This document shows, piece by piece, positions 27,690 through 41,230 of a DNA stretch of 64,000 nucleotides. The first letter of the stretch is position 1. The number at the start of each line of letters is the position of its first letter. This DNA comes from Scatophagus argus (Eukaryota; Chordata; Actinopteri; Scatophagidae): NCBI RefSeq assembly GCF_020382885.2, contig NC_058508.1:7680055-7744054 (forward strand), read 5' to 3'. The translations under genes were made by a program, and so were the position numbers. A model generated the notes under the pieces. It was given only the letters and a program-made list of their open reading frames with translations, did no database searches and was not told the origin of the DNA.

Positions 27690-30600
27690 TTTGTGTCATT
27701 TTCTCTGGGTAACCGTAATCTGTATTGGTACGAAAGAATAGATATGTAAATGTATGTAGCATTTAAAATGTAAAAATGTGTGTATTTACCATAATATCAT
27801 TGTTAAAGCGTTGGGGGTTCAGTTTGAGAAGAGGTATGTAAGATCAAAAATACCTGTTGTACCATACTGAACAGAGAGTTACACTATAGATGATTTGACT
27901 GTCACATGTAGGACAGTAAGATAAAGTGAACATTGGTCTAAGCACATTCCTGACTTGTTTTGAAACTGTTTCAATCTGTCCAGAATGTAACCTTGTCCTG
28001 AGTACAAAGTCTTTGTCCCTGATCTGTTAATACAGTACAATGAGCTTGTGGGGGCCTGTCTGTGTGGAGCCTCTTTCAAACAAACAAACTGTGAAGAAGA
28101 TAATGGAGCCCGCCCGACCAGCAGTGTGCTGCATGAGAGTCCATCAGACAGTCGTGAACTTCAAATGCCATTTCTGAGTATGAGGAGAGCCAGATTCAGA
28201 TAAAACCAACATGTTTTTCTAGTGTCTTTTGTCCATCTGCCATTCATTTAATGAAGGCACTTGCTGAAGGGTCTGCTGTTGGTGCTGTGTATTTGCCATA
28301 CTCTGAGGGAGAATGAAAGAGCCTGCGAGAGGGGAGGGAAAAAGAGAGTGCTGACTGCTGGTGCTGACCTAGGCAAAGCTTGAATAATATTACTAACAAA
28401 ATGCCTACAGCTGGCCCAAGGTCCTCACACTGTAATTGGTCCAGGCTCCTGTCCAGAGAGCTTAGGAACAATCTATATCTGGACACACGCCAAAGCCAAG
28501 GTGGTGCAGAGCCACTTAACAATAGGAAAAACATTTTACTCCAGAAAAAAATTCACTGTGCAGCCTGCCTAGGAGAGGATGAGGATGGAGGAACACTGTG
28601 GAGCCTGCCTATGCCAAAGCCCTCATTTCCAAGGGTTTTTTTCAATTTTTCTGAACAATATATATTCATGACAGGCCACATTTGTTGGTCACTTAGACTG
28701 AGTTTAGACATAGTGACAGACAGTATAACTGGTTACCTAACCAGATAAAGCAGTCAAGACCCATAAATCACTAACAAGTATGCCTTCTGTATTTTCCAAA
28801 CTAATTTACTGTCCATGAGATCCTTCATACTGGCTGAGCCCTAATAAAATATATGCTGTGTCTGCATTCGTATGAAAGTATTACTTTATGAAACCCTTTC
28901 CACAATACAGCAGATAATGCTCCTTTTTTCATATTCTCTGTGTCACTATCCTCATATGCAGTTAGTATGCTGTGGAAAGGATGGCAAATCCGCTTCCTAC
29001 AGTGCCACCTAGTGACCTTGAGTGATATCACACAATTGCTACTCCATCACAGGGTCATCGGTTCCCAATCTCATTAAATAATAAGATTAAAGCCAAGAAT
29101 ACACAACAATATATCCATATATTTTATTGTTTTCTGAGGATGAGCAAAGTACTCATGATGCAATCACCATTTAGGATGGACCACACAAGAAGTAAAGTCA
29201 CTTTGGCTACAGTAAAGTGGTAGGACTTACACAGTGCAAAATGCTTCGCTAATTGCGTACAATGTAACATATTTTATACTAGAAATATACACAGCTTATA
29301 CAACATATTCACAGGTGAAGTGGGACTCTAAGACTCCAGAGGAATGTCTGAAACATCCTCATATCAAATTGTAAAGTCATGCTCGTCACACAAAGTGCTG
29401 CGGTAGCCTACATCACTACATGAAGCACAGAGTCAGTAAAGCAGAGAGGAAGCAGGGTCTGGGTTTCTTTTGTAGGCTACGTCATGTGTATAAAAGAAAA
29501 TTTTACAGCATGGCAGTGGTATCGGTCTCATGTTGTATATGCTTTTACTTGTAAATTTCAGAGCAGGATTTCTCTTTTTTCTCTTATTTTTTGCAGTTGT
29601 AAAGGTAGACAGATGTGATGCTTGACCATAAATTCCCACACACTTACTCGCTCGAGCAAGAGTCAGAGGAATAAGAAGTGAGGTTGCTGTCAACTCCATA
29701 GGCACTCATTTATCTGCATGCGGTGTCTTAACATGCCTCTGAGAGCTGAATATATATTTATTTCATATTTTCAAAACATCACTATGGATGTCAGGAACAG
29801 ATGTCTGAATGTAGAAAAAGGTAGTAAAAACCCTATGCGAGCTTGTATGGTTCATGAGGTTGTGTGGTTTCTGAAGCATGCAAAAGCTTGATGTAGCTGA
29901 TGTAGTAGGTTACTGCCTGCTGCAGGGCTGTACTCCAACTCTCACGCTTTGATGCTGAGGCACATAGCTGAATCTACCTTGTCGATAAATGCACTGGATG
30001 CATGAATGCAAACAGCGAAGCAGAGCCGGCCCAAGTAGCTCTGCAGGGATCTGAGACTGCACATAGTTTCAACACAGCCTCTCCTTAATGCTTTTTAGAG
30101 CTGCTTGTGTGCATGAATGCTACAACAGAGGCAGGCTAGGTATGACTGTGTTGACTGCTTTAGATGCACTCAATTTACTTTTTTCAATTCCAACCAATGG
30201 GCAAACATGGACTCTCTACCACTTTCAACAAAGTGAAGCAAATACTTGCAGAAAAACTCCAGTTTGAATTCATAAGTGACTTAAGTCTGCGCTTTAGCAA
30301 TCAGCGTTAAGCAGCATTCCTGTAAACGTACCAGATTTTGTCCTGGAGGAAGCTTTTCAACCCTGACTCCCTGAGCGGAAACAAACAAAATATTAATGAA
30401 GGGAATTTTAACATCACTCGTAAAATGTCCGAAAGTTGGCAGATGCTTCATGTCATTTGCTTTTATGATACCAGACTGTACAGACAACTCAAGGCTGACT
30501 TTTAAACTGGTGTGCACACACTCCATATTGATATTCAATTAGTGGATTTCACTCAGACCATTTAATTTGAACCACCAATGTGAACTGAATGACAGAAATG

Positions 30601-31173
30601 GTATTACTGAAGAGAGGGGATGACTATATTGTAAAGTCAAGGCAAGGTTTCACACATAGAGACATTTCCTTTTCGTCTTCCAATAACCAAGAGTGACACT
30701 ATTACTGCAGACCAACTATCAAATCTGACCTGTCCTGATTATATCATCGGTATAAGCATTTGGTTTTGATTTTAAGCTTTCAACTTGTATTAGCGAGGTC
30801 TGAACATAGTTACAATGATGAGTAATTCTTTACTCTGCAGTGTTGAACAGGGTCTCTTTAGCAGCAGTTATCTGTATACATGCTCACAAAGAGGGATTGA
30901 GTTCTTGTCCCTTGAGGCAGAAGCAGAATATTTCTCCTCTTGGGTTTGGGGAGAGTGTTTTGAACTCAGGCGTGCATTGCACTTTCGGTCCACGTTGAGC
31001 TTTGCTCAGTGATGAAAGAGTTCTGTCGTTTTTAACAAAGAGCTTGTTTTCCCTAAAACTCTTCAGAGTCAGGGCGGGATATCTAGATCAGGTTTGAGTT
31101 GCACAAGCTGATGTTTGGGCCTATTGAGGACTCTGAAGGAGGATAAAAAGCCTTTCCTTTCAGTGTTATCATG
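27690..31173. other. Intergenic and probable 3' UTR of the GIMAP-like gene
   Basis: About 3.5 kb between atf4 and the stop codon of the minus-strand GTPase gene. No coding exon was recognised. A minus-strand AATAAA (complement at 29123-29128) could end a long GIMAP 3' UTR. A short local duplication (AGCCTGCCTA near 28562 and 28602) was the only repeat noted. Confidence 0.4.
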
Positions 31174-34100
31174 TCACTGTAGCTGGCATCCTCGACAGTC
31201 ATCCTCAGGCTCGGTGTTGTCAGAGGAGTAGGAGCTCTCCTCGCTCACTGTCAAACGCAACACAGTTATGTTAGACAGATGTATAGCATGAAACATTAAT
31301 GATTCATGCACACAAACCTCAAACTCAGACATTCAGGTAGCATATCAAGAAAAAAGCTTATATGAAAATGACTTACACCACTCGGTCTGTATAGGGAGGA
31401 AGGCCTTGTCTCCGTTCTCTCTGATCATCTCCTCTATCTTATCCAGTAGAACTGACACACTCCTGTCCTTGCCAGGGGTCTTACTGTCCAGGACGTGGTA
31501 ATAGTTCCCACAGTATTCCAGTAGTCTTTGCAGCTCCCGCCCACCTCGAAGAATGTGCTCCTCGATGGGCGTGCGGCCCAGCCAATCACCACAGCTGAAC
31601 AACACCATGGTGTGGAGGCACGCACTGTCCCCAAACAGAGTCTCTATGTGAGCCAGGAGCGTTCGCCTCTTCCTGGCGGTGAGCGATGACACCACGGGGA
31701 GGACCAGCAGGAGGGTGTGGGGTCCGGGTCGCAGGAGGGCAGCTCCACGCTGGGACTCCTGGCGGATGCGCTTTGGGGTTCGCCTGACCGAGAACCAATC
31801 CCAGCCCGGGGTGTCAACGATGGTGACCCGACGACCAGATACGAGCGCCTGCCTCCTAAGGCACAGCTCTGTCTCCTGGCCCGACTCAAAGTATCGACGG
31901 CCCAGAATGGAGTTCCCCACCGAGCTCTTCCCGACACCCTTCCAGCCCAACAACAGCAGTCTCAACTCTGTAAAGACAGAGAGAGAAAGAGAGACAAAGA
32001 CAGAATGAGATAGGGAGAGAGACTGTGGGAGAATGGCTAACCATTAGGCAGTAAAGCAATATTGACTGACTACCACTGAGTAAGCTATTTCCTAGAACAC
32101 CAGTTCTGTAGCTTTGTTTTTCCAGGAACAGCATCACACCATGTATGCAATCATTTCTCTCCTTAAGTGCAGGACTCACTCACTTGCACACACAACACAG
32201 ATGGACAGATGAACACACAGACACACACACACACACACAGAGCTCTCTTACCTCTGGGAGGTCCTCCGATCATCTGCTCCCTCTGTCTAGCGTGTTCCTC
32301 CATCCTCATCCTCTCCTCTTCCAGAGCTCTCCTGGCTTGCTCTTCCTCTAGTAAAATCAACTCGTTCACCTCAAAGTACCAGCCTGCACGGCAGCGACAA
32401 TATATTATTCATTGTTTTCAATCAGTTCTCCAACACAAAGAAATGGTGCCTGGTATACAGAGTTATTTGTGTGTATCACAGCACAGAAAGTGCAACAAAG
32501 TTACTTCATTTGAAAAACCAACCTTGGTTGTCAGTGATCATTTCCTCCACCTTTTCCATCAGCTCTGGTACCTGTGAGTTGTCTTCTGTGTCTTTTCGAG
32601 TGTTATCAAATGCGTGGTACCTAAAAGTGGAAAAACAGCAACAGTTTTTAAAGGGGCACTTCAGCAGTTTTACACATAAAGTTAACTTTGTGTCATCACG
32701 AGGAGATCTACTCAGCCTGTAAAAAGCCAAATTTAAAATATTTTCTGTGGCCCTAAAGGGATCTCCCCAAATTTAGGGTTTGGGGTTATCTCTTTGGGAC
32801 TGAACATTTTTGGAGCTTGAACCATCATAACGTCTAAAGATTAGGACACCTCAACCTCTGACTCTTCAACTCTCACCGTTCCTTTTAAGATCTGTCCACA
32901 AACTTTACAAAAAAGGCAACACCACATCACCTGAATCAAGTGATGTCGTTTGAGGCAGTTCATTTATTTCAACACTTCGTATGACTTTTGCACTCAGGCA
33001 TTAGTACTCCCCAAGACCTGTACTGTAAAACGTGGATGTGTAAAATTCATTTTAAAATATGTATTGAAGTATTGCAGTACTGTTGCTCCAACCACAAAAT
33101 TCAGTAATTATTTGTGACAAAGACTTGACACTTCATTCAGAGCTATTTTTCATCAAATCAAAGTGAAAGGTGAAAGAGAAAATGTAAAGAGCGAGTTTGT
33201 ACCTGCTGCCACATCTCTCCACCAGCCACTGTAGGGCCTCTCCAGTGTTCGCTATGTGCTCCTCAATGAACACACCTTTAGGCAGCTTGTCCAATCCAGT
33301 AAAGACCACCATGGAGTACCTCCATGTCCCTCCACCCAGCGCACCGAGCTGCTCCTCTGCAGCCCTCCTGTGGATGTCAGTGAAGGGCTGGGTGACCGAC
33401 AAGACCAGCAGGATGGCGTGGGGTCCAGGGGGGCAGAGTATGGCTCCCATGCATGGCCCCTCACTGTCCAGGCTTGGCGGGGGCTGCGGTGGGCTGTCTG
33501 ACTCGGCACCAGCGTTGTCGTTGCTGTCAGCTTCCTCGTTGTCCTCTGGGTCACTGGGAATGGCCCACGGTGGAGTGTCGACCACAGTGACCCGTCGGCC
33601 ATAGATCTCCGTCTGGCCCACGTTGCTGTGGGTAGTCTCCGTCCCAGAGTCGAAGATCTCATCTCCCAGGATGGTGTTGGCGGTGGAGGTCTTGCCAGAC
33701 TGTGGCCCCCCCAGGATCAGCAGTCTACGCTCAGGGGGATGTCGGCCCCTGGGGTCCCCTGTTGAAGCACAGGAAGATTAGACTGGAGGTTCCCCACAAA
33801 GACGGGTTTGTTAGTTTGGTTTTCTGACTGCTAACTCAGAGGAAATGATTTTTATTCTTTACTCTCCTGTCTGGTCTTGAAAGTACTGCCAAAAAAAGTG
33901 CTTTGTGGAGATGAGGGCACTTGTTTCCAATGCAACATATTACCTGATGCATCTCCTTCTCATACACTTTCCCTCTCTCATTTCTGTTCTCACTTCTCAG
34001 AGTTCCCCTTCTTATCTGATCACCTTGCTGCCTTATACCTGTTCTCCTGAACTGTCTCCTCTTTCATTCTTATGCTTTTCTTGTCCCCCTTCTCTCTCCC

Positions 34101-34591
34101 TAACCGCCCCCCCCCAGCATGCCTCCTCTTTGTTTTCCTCTGTCCTTAGCCTTTGGAAAAAATGGGTCAGAGGGGAGGAACCTTACAGTCATTCCAGTCA
34201 GAATGGCATATATACTGACTAAAAGGATACATGTTTTAATAAACAGCATCACAGAAAAATAAGAATATTTACAGGCTGGCAAGAGGAACAACATCTGCTC
34301 TGTATAGCTGACAAGAGGGGAGAACACGGAGGGAGGGGAAGGAAGATTTACCTCTCTTACTCACTGATGCTGACACTTTCCATGTGAGCTGCTAAACACA
34401 TGAAGTTGACTCAAGCAACAGTTTCTAAGTATTGAGGATCTCTGGGTCCAAACATGAAATGGCTGTGAGGGTTTACCCCGGATGGTGTCACTGAATGAAT
34501 GGTGGTGATGAAGGTGGAACCTGCGGTGAGGTGTGCAGCAAAGGATGAAAACCCACTTACCAGTGTCAGAGGCAGAGGACACAGCAGCCAT
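31174..34591 (-). CDS. GIMAP/AIG1-type GTPase with two G domains
   Basis: Six minus-strand exons: 34591-34561, 33758-33203, 32620-32523, 32383-32252, 31967-31377 and 31247-31174. They join in frame to 493 residues. The start MAAVSSASDTG has a strong context (AAGATGG). Domain 1 has the P-loop GGPQSGKTS (residues 27-35) and DTPPW in place of the usual DTPGW. An acidic, proline-rich insert of about 35 residues follows (PEDNEEADSNDNAGAESDSP). A charged helix (LILLEEEQARRALEEERM) links to domain 2, which has the P-loop GWKGVGKSS and intact DTPGW. The tail is acidic and ends CRGCQLQ. GIMAPs are immune-associated GTPases of lymphocytes; fish have many, some with tandem domains. The exact orthologue is unknown. 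Confidence 0.88.
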
Positions 34592-34660
34592 CTTGTGTGT
34601 AGAACCTCTGGCTTCCTCCTCCTCCTCAGCCCCCCTCCTCCTTCTCCTTCTCGCCTCCAC

Positions 34661-35212
34661 GGTGGATTCCTGCTCTTGTCTCTTCAGAAAGCGACGGATC
34701 CTGAGTGGCGTGGGAAAGGCTGGCAGCTCAAATGCTTTTTGGCTTTCTGTTTGACTCTAACCCTCATTCTACTGCAGTGTAACTCACTCTACCTTCTGCT
34801 CCTCGTGTCTGCCCCTGCCTCCCTTTCTCTTCTCATACCTCCTCCTCTGCCATTCAACTTCTCCCCCTCTTTCTTTTAACCAGTTATGTTCCACACCCCC
34901 TCACTCCACTGTGGCTCTTTTCTGTCCTTTCCTCCGTAAAGTCTTTCCCCTTCTCCTCGTCTCCCAGCGCTCTTTCTTTTGTCTTATTTATCTGCCTGAG
35001 CAGAGGGGAAAGATTGTGCAATGCAGGAGCCCGAAAGCCAAATCCACCCCTGCTGCAGCAGCTCCAGGAAGATGTCTCGTCATTTCTTTTTAGAAACAGA
35101 GGAAGCTGTTACTCCCACCTCCTCGTATCACACAGCAGCAGCAGTGTGGCACTGTATGCAGACTGCAGTCAGAGGACAGATAGAAAGATGGATAGACACA
35201 CACACACGGGGA

Positions 35213-35271
<59 letters not shown>

Positions 35272-36069
35272 AGAAAGCAAGCACTCGGTTCTGTTTACAG
35301 CTGGATGTATTCCCCAGCTGCTGCATCATGCACAAACGCTACTATTTATATGATGCCTGCAGACAGAAATATTGGGCAGAGGCAGGGAGGGGATGCATAC
35401 TGCATGAATAAATTTAAATATTGATATAAGACATGCAGCCTCATCTTACATAATACATCAAAGCTCCTATAAATAGCAGATGAGCATTAAGACGTTATCT
35501 TATTGCATTCAATTCAAAGCACTGTCACCTTAGTATGAATCATTTCTTAAGGATGCATCACAAGAATGTGATGTTGGGCACAATAAAATGACATAAACCA
35601 TCTTGAAGGTCTGAGCTCTGACTTGGCTCCTTATCGGGCTAATTATGCACGTTGTATGGCGCGATACATTCACGGACTCAAGGGAAATCACGAAGACACG
35701 GGGGTTAAAAACACTAGCTGTGTGTACTTTACATAAAAGTGTAGGCATTATTATATTTGTTCGACGTTTGTTGACCTACTATGATGTATTGGAGCTTGCG
35801 ACGCAGCTGTTTTCGACAAAAAAATTAAGAGCAATTTAAGTGATGACACAGTAGCGCCACTCTGCCGTACACCGTTATAAGTGTCATATCCAGGCGTCAA
35901 GCCGTACGCCGACCGGTAGTGTCGTAAAACAGCGCTGCCTTACCCATGTGATGTTACAAGCTGAAGTTGGCGGTGCTGCTGGGGAAGCTAGTGTCCGTTG
36001 GTGAGAGCAGGTGAAGGAGCAGCCTGGACCTTTTGTGTTTTTAGCGGACACCACCTTGTCTCGGCAAAC
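34661..36069. other. Region between divergent GIMAP-like and adsl genes
   Basis: Pyrimidine-rich sequence (34600-35000), a (CA)n(GA)n tract, then a more GC-rich stretch from about 35860 that should be the adsl promoter and 5' UTR. No coding exon was recognised. Confidence 0.45.
35196..35276. repeat. (CA)n(GA)n microsatellite
   Basis: A short (CA)n tract runs into about 60 bp of almost pure GA dinucleotides between two divergent genes. Such purine tracts can adopt triplex DNA, but no function is shown. Confidence 0.9.
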
Positions 36070-39000
36070 ATGGAGGGAGCTGACGAGTTCATGAAATACC
36101 GCTCACCGCTGGTGTCGAGGTATGCCAGCAAGGAAATGGCCTACAACTTCAGTGACAGGAAGAAATTCACAACCTGGAGGAAGCTGTGGATCTACCTGGC
36201 TAAGGCTGAGAAGGTTTGACACATCGTAGCTTCATAGTATCAACACCACAACTCATGTCCTTGCTGCTGTTGTCTTTGTAGACACACAGAATCTTTTTTG
36301 TGCTTTTTAAGTGTATAGTGTGCGACCTTCAAAGATCCCTATCAAGTTCCCTGCTCTAAATATAGTTTTAAGTAGGACCCCATGTAAGAGCTCTGTACAT
36401 AGTTGTCAGGTCCTGGAGCTAAGCAAAGGCTTCTCTACTCCTTGTACCATAAATTACAAGAAAAAAACACATTTAAAGCATAACAGTAAACCGTTTTAAG
36501 CCGGGAGGAGAACAACAATATTCTAACGTAATTCAGTTAAAAAAAACTTTGGTTATGTGCAGCTTATGGGCTGCTGCTGCAGAATAATCTGTTTATATTG
36601 TAGGATATCAACTAGCACTTGTTTCCTCTGACTATTCATAACAGTGGATGCTGATAAAAGCACAAATATAATATTTTAAATACTTAAGATACATGTTCTA
36701 TTTTCGCTGTCAGTCCATGACACCAAACCCTGTGTTTGTGTTCTGTACTGTGAGATAGAAGGCGTTTCCCCATGTGTTGCTTCAACAACCCTTAGTCTCA
36801 ACCCTCACTGTCTGGCAGTATCACACAAATATTCTCTATTAGTTTCTATAAATATATAGCCTGTGTTTAAGATCCTGGTCAAAGTGAAAGTGCTTATGAT
36901 TTCAGAATATCTGTGAACATTTCTCAGTGGCTAAACTTTAAAACTCATCCTCTAACTCTCGTGATTCCTTTGAGTGATTGCTGCGTTTGTCATATTAAAG
37001 AGCGCAGAGGGAGGTGAACTGTTGACATACCCTCTCACATGTATCCTCTCACATGACCTCTTTCGCACACACTAATCAGAAATGATCACAGGGTCCATCT
37101 TTTTTTCATCAGGGGTTTGGCTTTACTACAGTTTGCCTGTGTGGAGTTAGAGAGGCCTGTGGCTGTCTTCTCTGTGTGGTTTGCATGTGAAAATAGCATA
37201 CAGAAAATGTCACAGTAACAGGAGAACCCCCACCGCCCCCACCCCCAGCGAGGCTGCATTTTACTAGCCTAAACCTAATGCAGTCCAACCTAACTTCTGT
37301 ACCTTTAAATCGAATTGGCGTGCACACAGCCTGACCTTTGACACGGCAGGGCTTGATGCTGTTGGGTTCTGCACTGTGTGATAACATGGAGGGACAAAGG
37401 TACTCTCAGGGGTCGGGCTCAATTTCTCAATTAACCCATTTTGTGGTCCCATCTCATGACTCCTCTGTCCCAGTGGGGAAAAGAAAATAATCCAACCTAA
37501 TCAGGATATTAAGCTCCTTCTCACGAGGAGAGCACATGCCTGTCAAGACGAGAAAAGATCACTAACATCATTATCAGACTGTCTGTCTCCTGTCCAGACA
37601 TCTTAAAGTGACATGTGATTTTAAGCACACATTTCAAGCAGCAAACACTTGTGTAACTTTTGACCAGATTACAGACCTTCTCAGTGTGGCTACAGCTACT
37701 GATGTTTTGTTGTTTTTTTTTTTGCTCTAGTTTGCTATAGTTTCCCTGCGCCCAAGCTGGTGTTTTCAAATAACTTTTGTTCTACATTAATATTCAGTTC
37801 AGTTTGGTATGTGACAAAGAAAAGCAGCAATTCCTCCCATTTCAGAAGCTTAAACTTATAAACCATTTTCCCATATCATTACTTGAAAAATGACTGCATT
37901 GATTAAGTAATTAGCATGATCTTTCTGTCAATCAACTGATCAGTTAATGGACTAATCATTTAAGCTGTATTTGCTTTTGAAATGCCTTCATTGCCATAAA
38001 CGCAGTTAGTGATAGCTGAGCAGCAAAAGAACAAAATCACTGTAAACACCAGTGAAATGTGATGATCTAATAGATAAATGCAAATAATCTCTTTTTTTTC
38101 ATAGACATGCATCATAATGTAAAACGTTTCCAGTGTTTTAACCTTTACATCACGAATTAAAAATATAATAATAATGTTAAGATTTCATAAAGTTATAGAG
38201 AACACAAAATGAACATACAGAACACAATGTGGGGCCGAGCTAATTGGAATTCTTCATTGTCATCCTCCTCAGGCTTTGGGTCTGCCCATCACAGACGCCC
38301 AGATTCAAGAGATGGAGAGCCACGAAAAGGACATTGACTTTGCCATGGCTGCTGAGGAGGAGCGCAAGCTCAGGCACGATGTCATGGCACACGTCCACAC
38401 CTTCGCACACTGCTGCCCCACTGCTGCACCCATCATCCACCTCGGCGCCACCTCCTGCTACGTGGGAGACAATACTGTAAATATGACTGGATTATGCGTA
38501 TAGTTTAACAAGTACAAAGTGCTTTTCGTTTTCTTTTCATGCTAAGTTGTCTTGTTCTTGTTCCTCAGGATCTGATTATGCTGCGTGATGGATTTGATAT
38601 TCTCTTGCCCAAGGTGAGGCTCAGCTGCCAGAAAACATGCACACTCATCTACTTGTACATCTATGAAATTGGTGGAAATAAGGGCGTTTTTCTTTTTTTT
38701 TTCTTTGCACGCCTCAGCTGTTCAGTAACAAGTCCACAATGTAGAAATATTTTTTTGCAGTGTTTTGTAACACAAAACTGAATACAAACCAGAAATGAGA
38801 AGCACATTATGCAATAATTCAGTGCTGAAAACTCTTTGTTCTTTTTTCCACAGCTGGCCAGAGTCATTGACAGACTGGCAAACTTTGCAGAGAACTACGC
38901 TGACCTCCCCACGCTTGGCTTCACACACTACCAGTGAGTCTGAGAACAGCTGTGCAGTTCTCTTGTCAGATGTGCGCTATTTGCAACGTCTTCACCTGCC

Positions 39001-41160
39001 TGGTGGCTCCACCTTTTTCTCACTTTTCTGAAGTACAACATCGCTGTCTTCCATCTTTCACTGTGGCTGCTATGCCTATAGGCCTGCCCAGTTGACGACG
39101 GTGGGAAAGCGAGCATGTCTGTGGCTGCAGGACTTGACCATGGACATGCGCAACCTGCAACGAGCGCGCGATGACCTGCGTTTCCGGGGGGTTAAGGGCA
39201 CCACTGGCACCCAGGCCAGCTTCCTACAGCTCTTTCAGGGGGACCACGACAAGGTGTAAATCGGTGATAAAGTAGCATGTAGACAGTGATGGAGATAACG
39301 ATTTTAATCTCAAAAATAGTTGTAATGATGGGTTTAAACGAAACAGTTTTCACGCTTAACCCCTTTATTTCACCAGGTGGAAGAGCTTGACAGAATGGTG
39401 ACGGAGATGGCTTTGTTCAAGAAGTGAGTTCTGTATTAAAGTAGAAGTGATTTTCAGCAGAATTTGTATTCATATCTGTTGTCTACGTTTAAGGAAAGAA
39501 AGCTGATTAGAACATGAAGCAAGCAGAAATGCAGATGAAACTCTACAGTGAAGTTACTGTGTAAACTGTTAAACTCCCCAGCCAAAATAAGGGTGGTGTC
39601 ACTGAACAGGTTACAGCGACCGGCTTTGTTATTACAGCTGATGATGTTGTCCCCTGCTCCACAGAGCCTACCTGGTGACAGGACAGACATACAGTCGTAA
39701 GGTGGACATCGACTGTCTGTCCAGCCTGGCCAGTTTGGGAGCTACTGTTCACAAGGTAAGCTGCACAAACTGGAGATGTGTAGAGAACTGTTGCCATCTA
39801 GTGGTGTGTAATGGAAATCTCCTGGCACTGTGACAAATCTGCACTTTATCTGACTTTTTAATGAGCAGTTAGATCTTTGCATTGCTGAAGCTCCTGTTTG
39901 ATCGGTCTGCCCTTTAGATCTGCACAGACATCCGCCTGCTTGCCAACCAGAAGGAGATCGAGGAGCCTTTCGAGAAGGAGCAGATTGGTATTCACTCGCC
40001 TCATACAGTTGGATCTCATTCAGAAACGCAAAGACACTGTCCTGTAGCACAGGTGACAGCACAAATCACATGTCTCGCTCCTCCAGGTTCCAGTGCCATG
40101 CCCTACAAGAGGAACCCCATGCGTGCCGAGCGTTGCTGTAGCCTGGCCCGACATCTGGTGGCGCTGATGGCCGACCCGCTGCAGACGGCCTCGGTCCAGT
40201 GGCTGGAGAGGACGCTGGATGACAGTGCCAACAGGTCACAAACACACACTGTCCTCAGATATTTTTTTCCATATATAATATGTTCTGATATGCTTGAGTG
40301 GGCTTGCAATGTTACTCAGTTATTCAGTAAGAAGTTGTTGCTTGTAATTAAATTTGTTAAAGGTATCTGGGCTCTGATCTTGTACAGGATCATGCAAAGG
40401 TTTCTTTCTGTGCAGGAGGATCTCCCTGCCCGAGTCCTTCCTGACAGCTGACATCATCCTCAGCACCCTGCAGAACATCACAGAGGGACTTGTAGTCTAC
40501 CCCAAAGTCATTGAGAGACACATCCGCCATGAGCTGCCCTTCATGGCCACAGAGAACATCATTATGGCCATGGTGAAGGCTGGAGGGAACAGACAGGTAT
40601 TGTTCTTGCTTAAATGTTTGCAACATAAAACATATGACCTTGTGTAATCAGCTTTTGTGATTAATAAATGGCATTGCTCTCTCTTCAGGACTGCCACGAG
40701 AAGATTCGTGTACTCTCCCAGGAGGCAGCAGCTGTTGTCAAACAGGAGGGTGGTGACAACGACCTGCTGGCCAGAGTCCAGAAAGACCCCTACTTTGCCC
40801 CCATTCTGGGGCAACTGGACACCATACTGGACCCCAAGACCTTTATTGGTCGCGCTCCCCAGCAGGTGCGACATGAACAGCCTTGCATCTTTATTGTAGC
40901 TGCCATCTTGACTGCTCCTCTCCTTGTAGCCCTTTTTATTTTTGGTTATCTGTGTACATGCGAGCATCCTACCTCAACTTTGTTCTCATGGATGTTAAAA
41001 CTGTTTCCAGAAGCACAACTAGAACGTTAAAATAATGGTAAAATATTCTGTTCTTTCCTTCTGCCGGGTCCAGGTGGCCAGGTTCCTCTCTGAAGAAGTA
41101 CGCCCCCTGCTGGAGCCATACAAGGCTAAGATGGATGTCAAGATTGAGCTCGAGCTTTGA
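36070..41160 (+). CDS. adsl: Adenylosuccinate lyase
   Basis: Twelve exons: 36070-36213, 38273-38476, 38569-38613, 38854-38933, 39082-39253, 39377-39423, 39665-39755, 39918-39987, 40087-40234, 40416-40596, 40689-40865 and 41074-41160. They give 481 residues (human 484). The protein follows human ADSL throughout: [60 protein letters not shown] and [15 protein letters not shown]. The fumarate-lyase signature is [12 protein letters not shown], whose flexible loop carries the catalytic serine. The enzyme is a cytosolic homotetramer that cleaves SAICAR and adenylosuccinate, giving fumarate, in purine synthesis and the purine nucleotide cycle. The exon 1 donor is weak (AAG|GTTTGA). Nothing suggests loss of function. 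Confidence 0.97.
37905..37975 (+). repeat. Short teleost interspersed repeat fragment
   Basis: TTTCTGTCAATCAACTGATC, then a TTAATGG/ACTAATCATTTAAGCTG-type run, matches a repeat rich in TTAATCGACTAA that is common in fish introns. The copy is diverged and short. Confidence 0.4.
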
Positions 41161-41204
41161 CACACACAGGGATACGACTTACACTCAGACCTAAAAAATA
41201 GTTA

Positions 41205-41210
41205 AATAAA
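41205..41210 (+). terminator. adsl: Polyadenylation signal of adsl
   Basis: AATAAA lies 44 bp after the adsl stop codon, implying a very short 3' UTR. No other strong hexamer is nearby. Confidence 0.65.
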
Positions 41211-41230
41211 CAGATGAAGAACAATCTTTG

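Noticed and set aside
34592-34757. Upstream extension of the GIMAP-like protein (polyarginine and polyglutamate stretch)
   Set aside because: The frame is open but has no ATG before MAAVSS; the extension would need a GTG start, so it is more likely 5' UTR.
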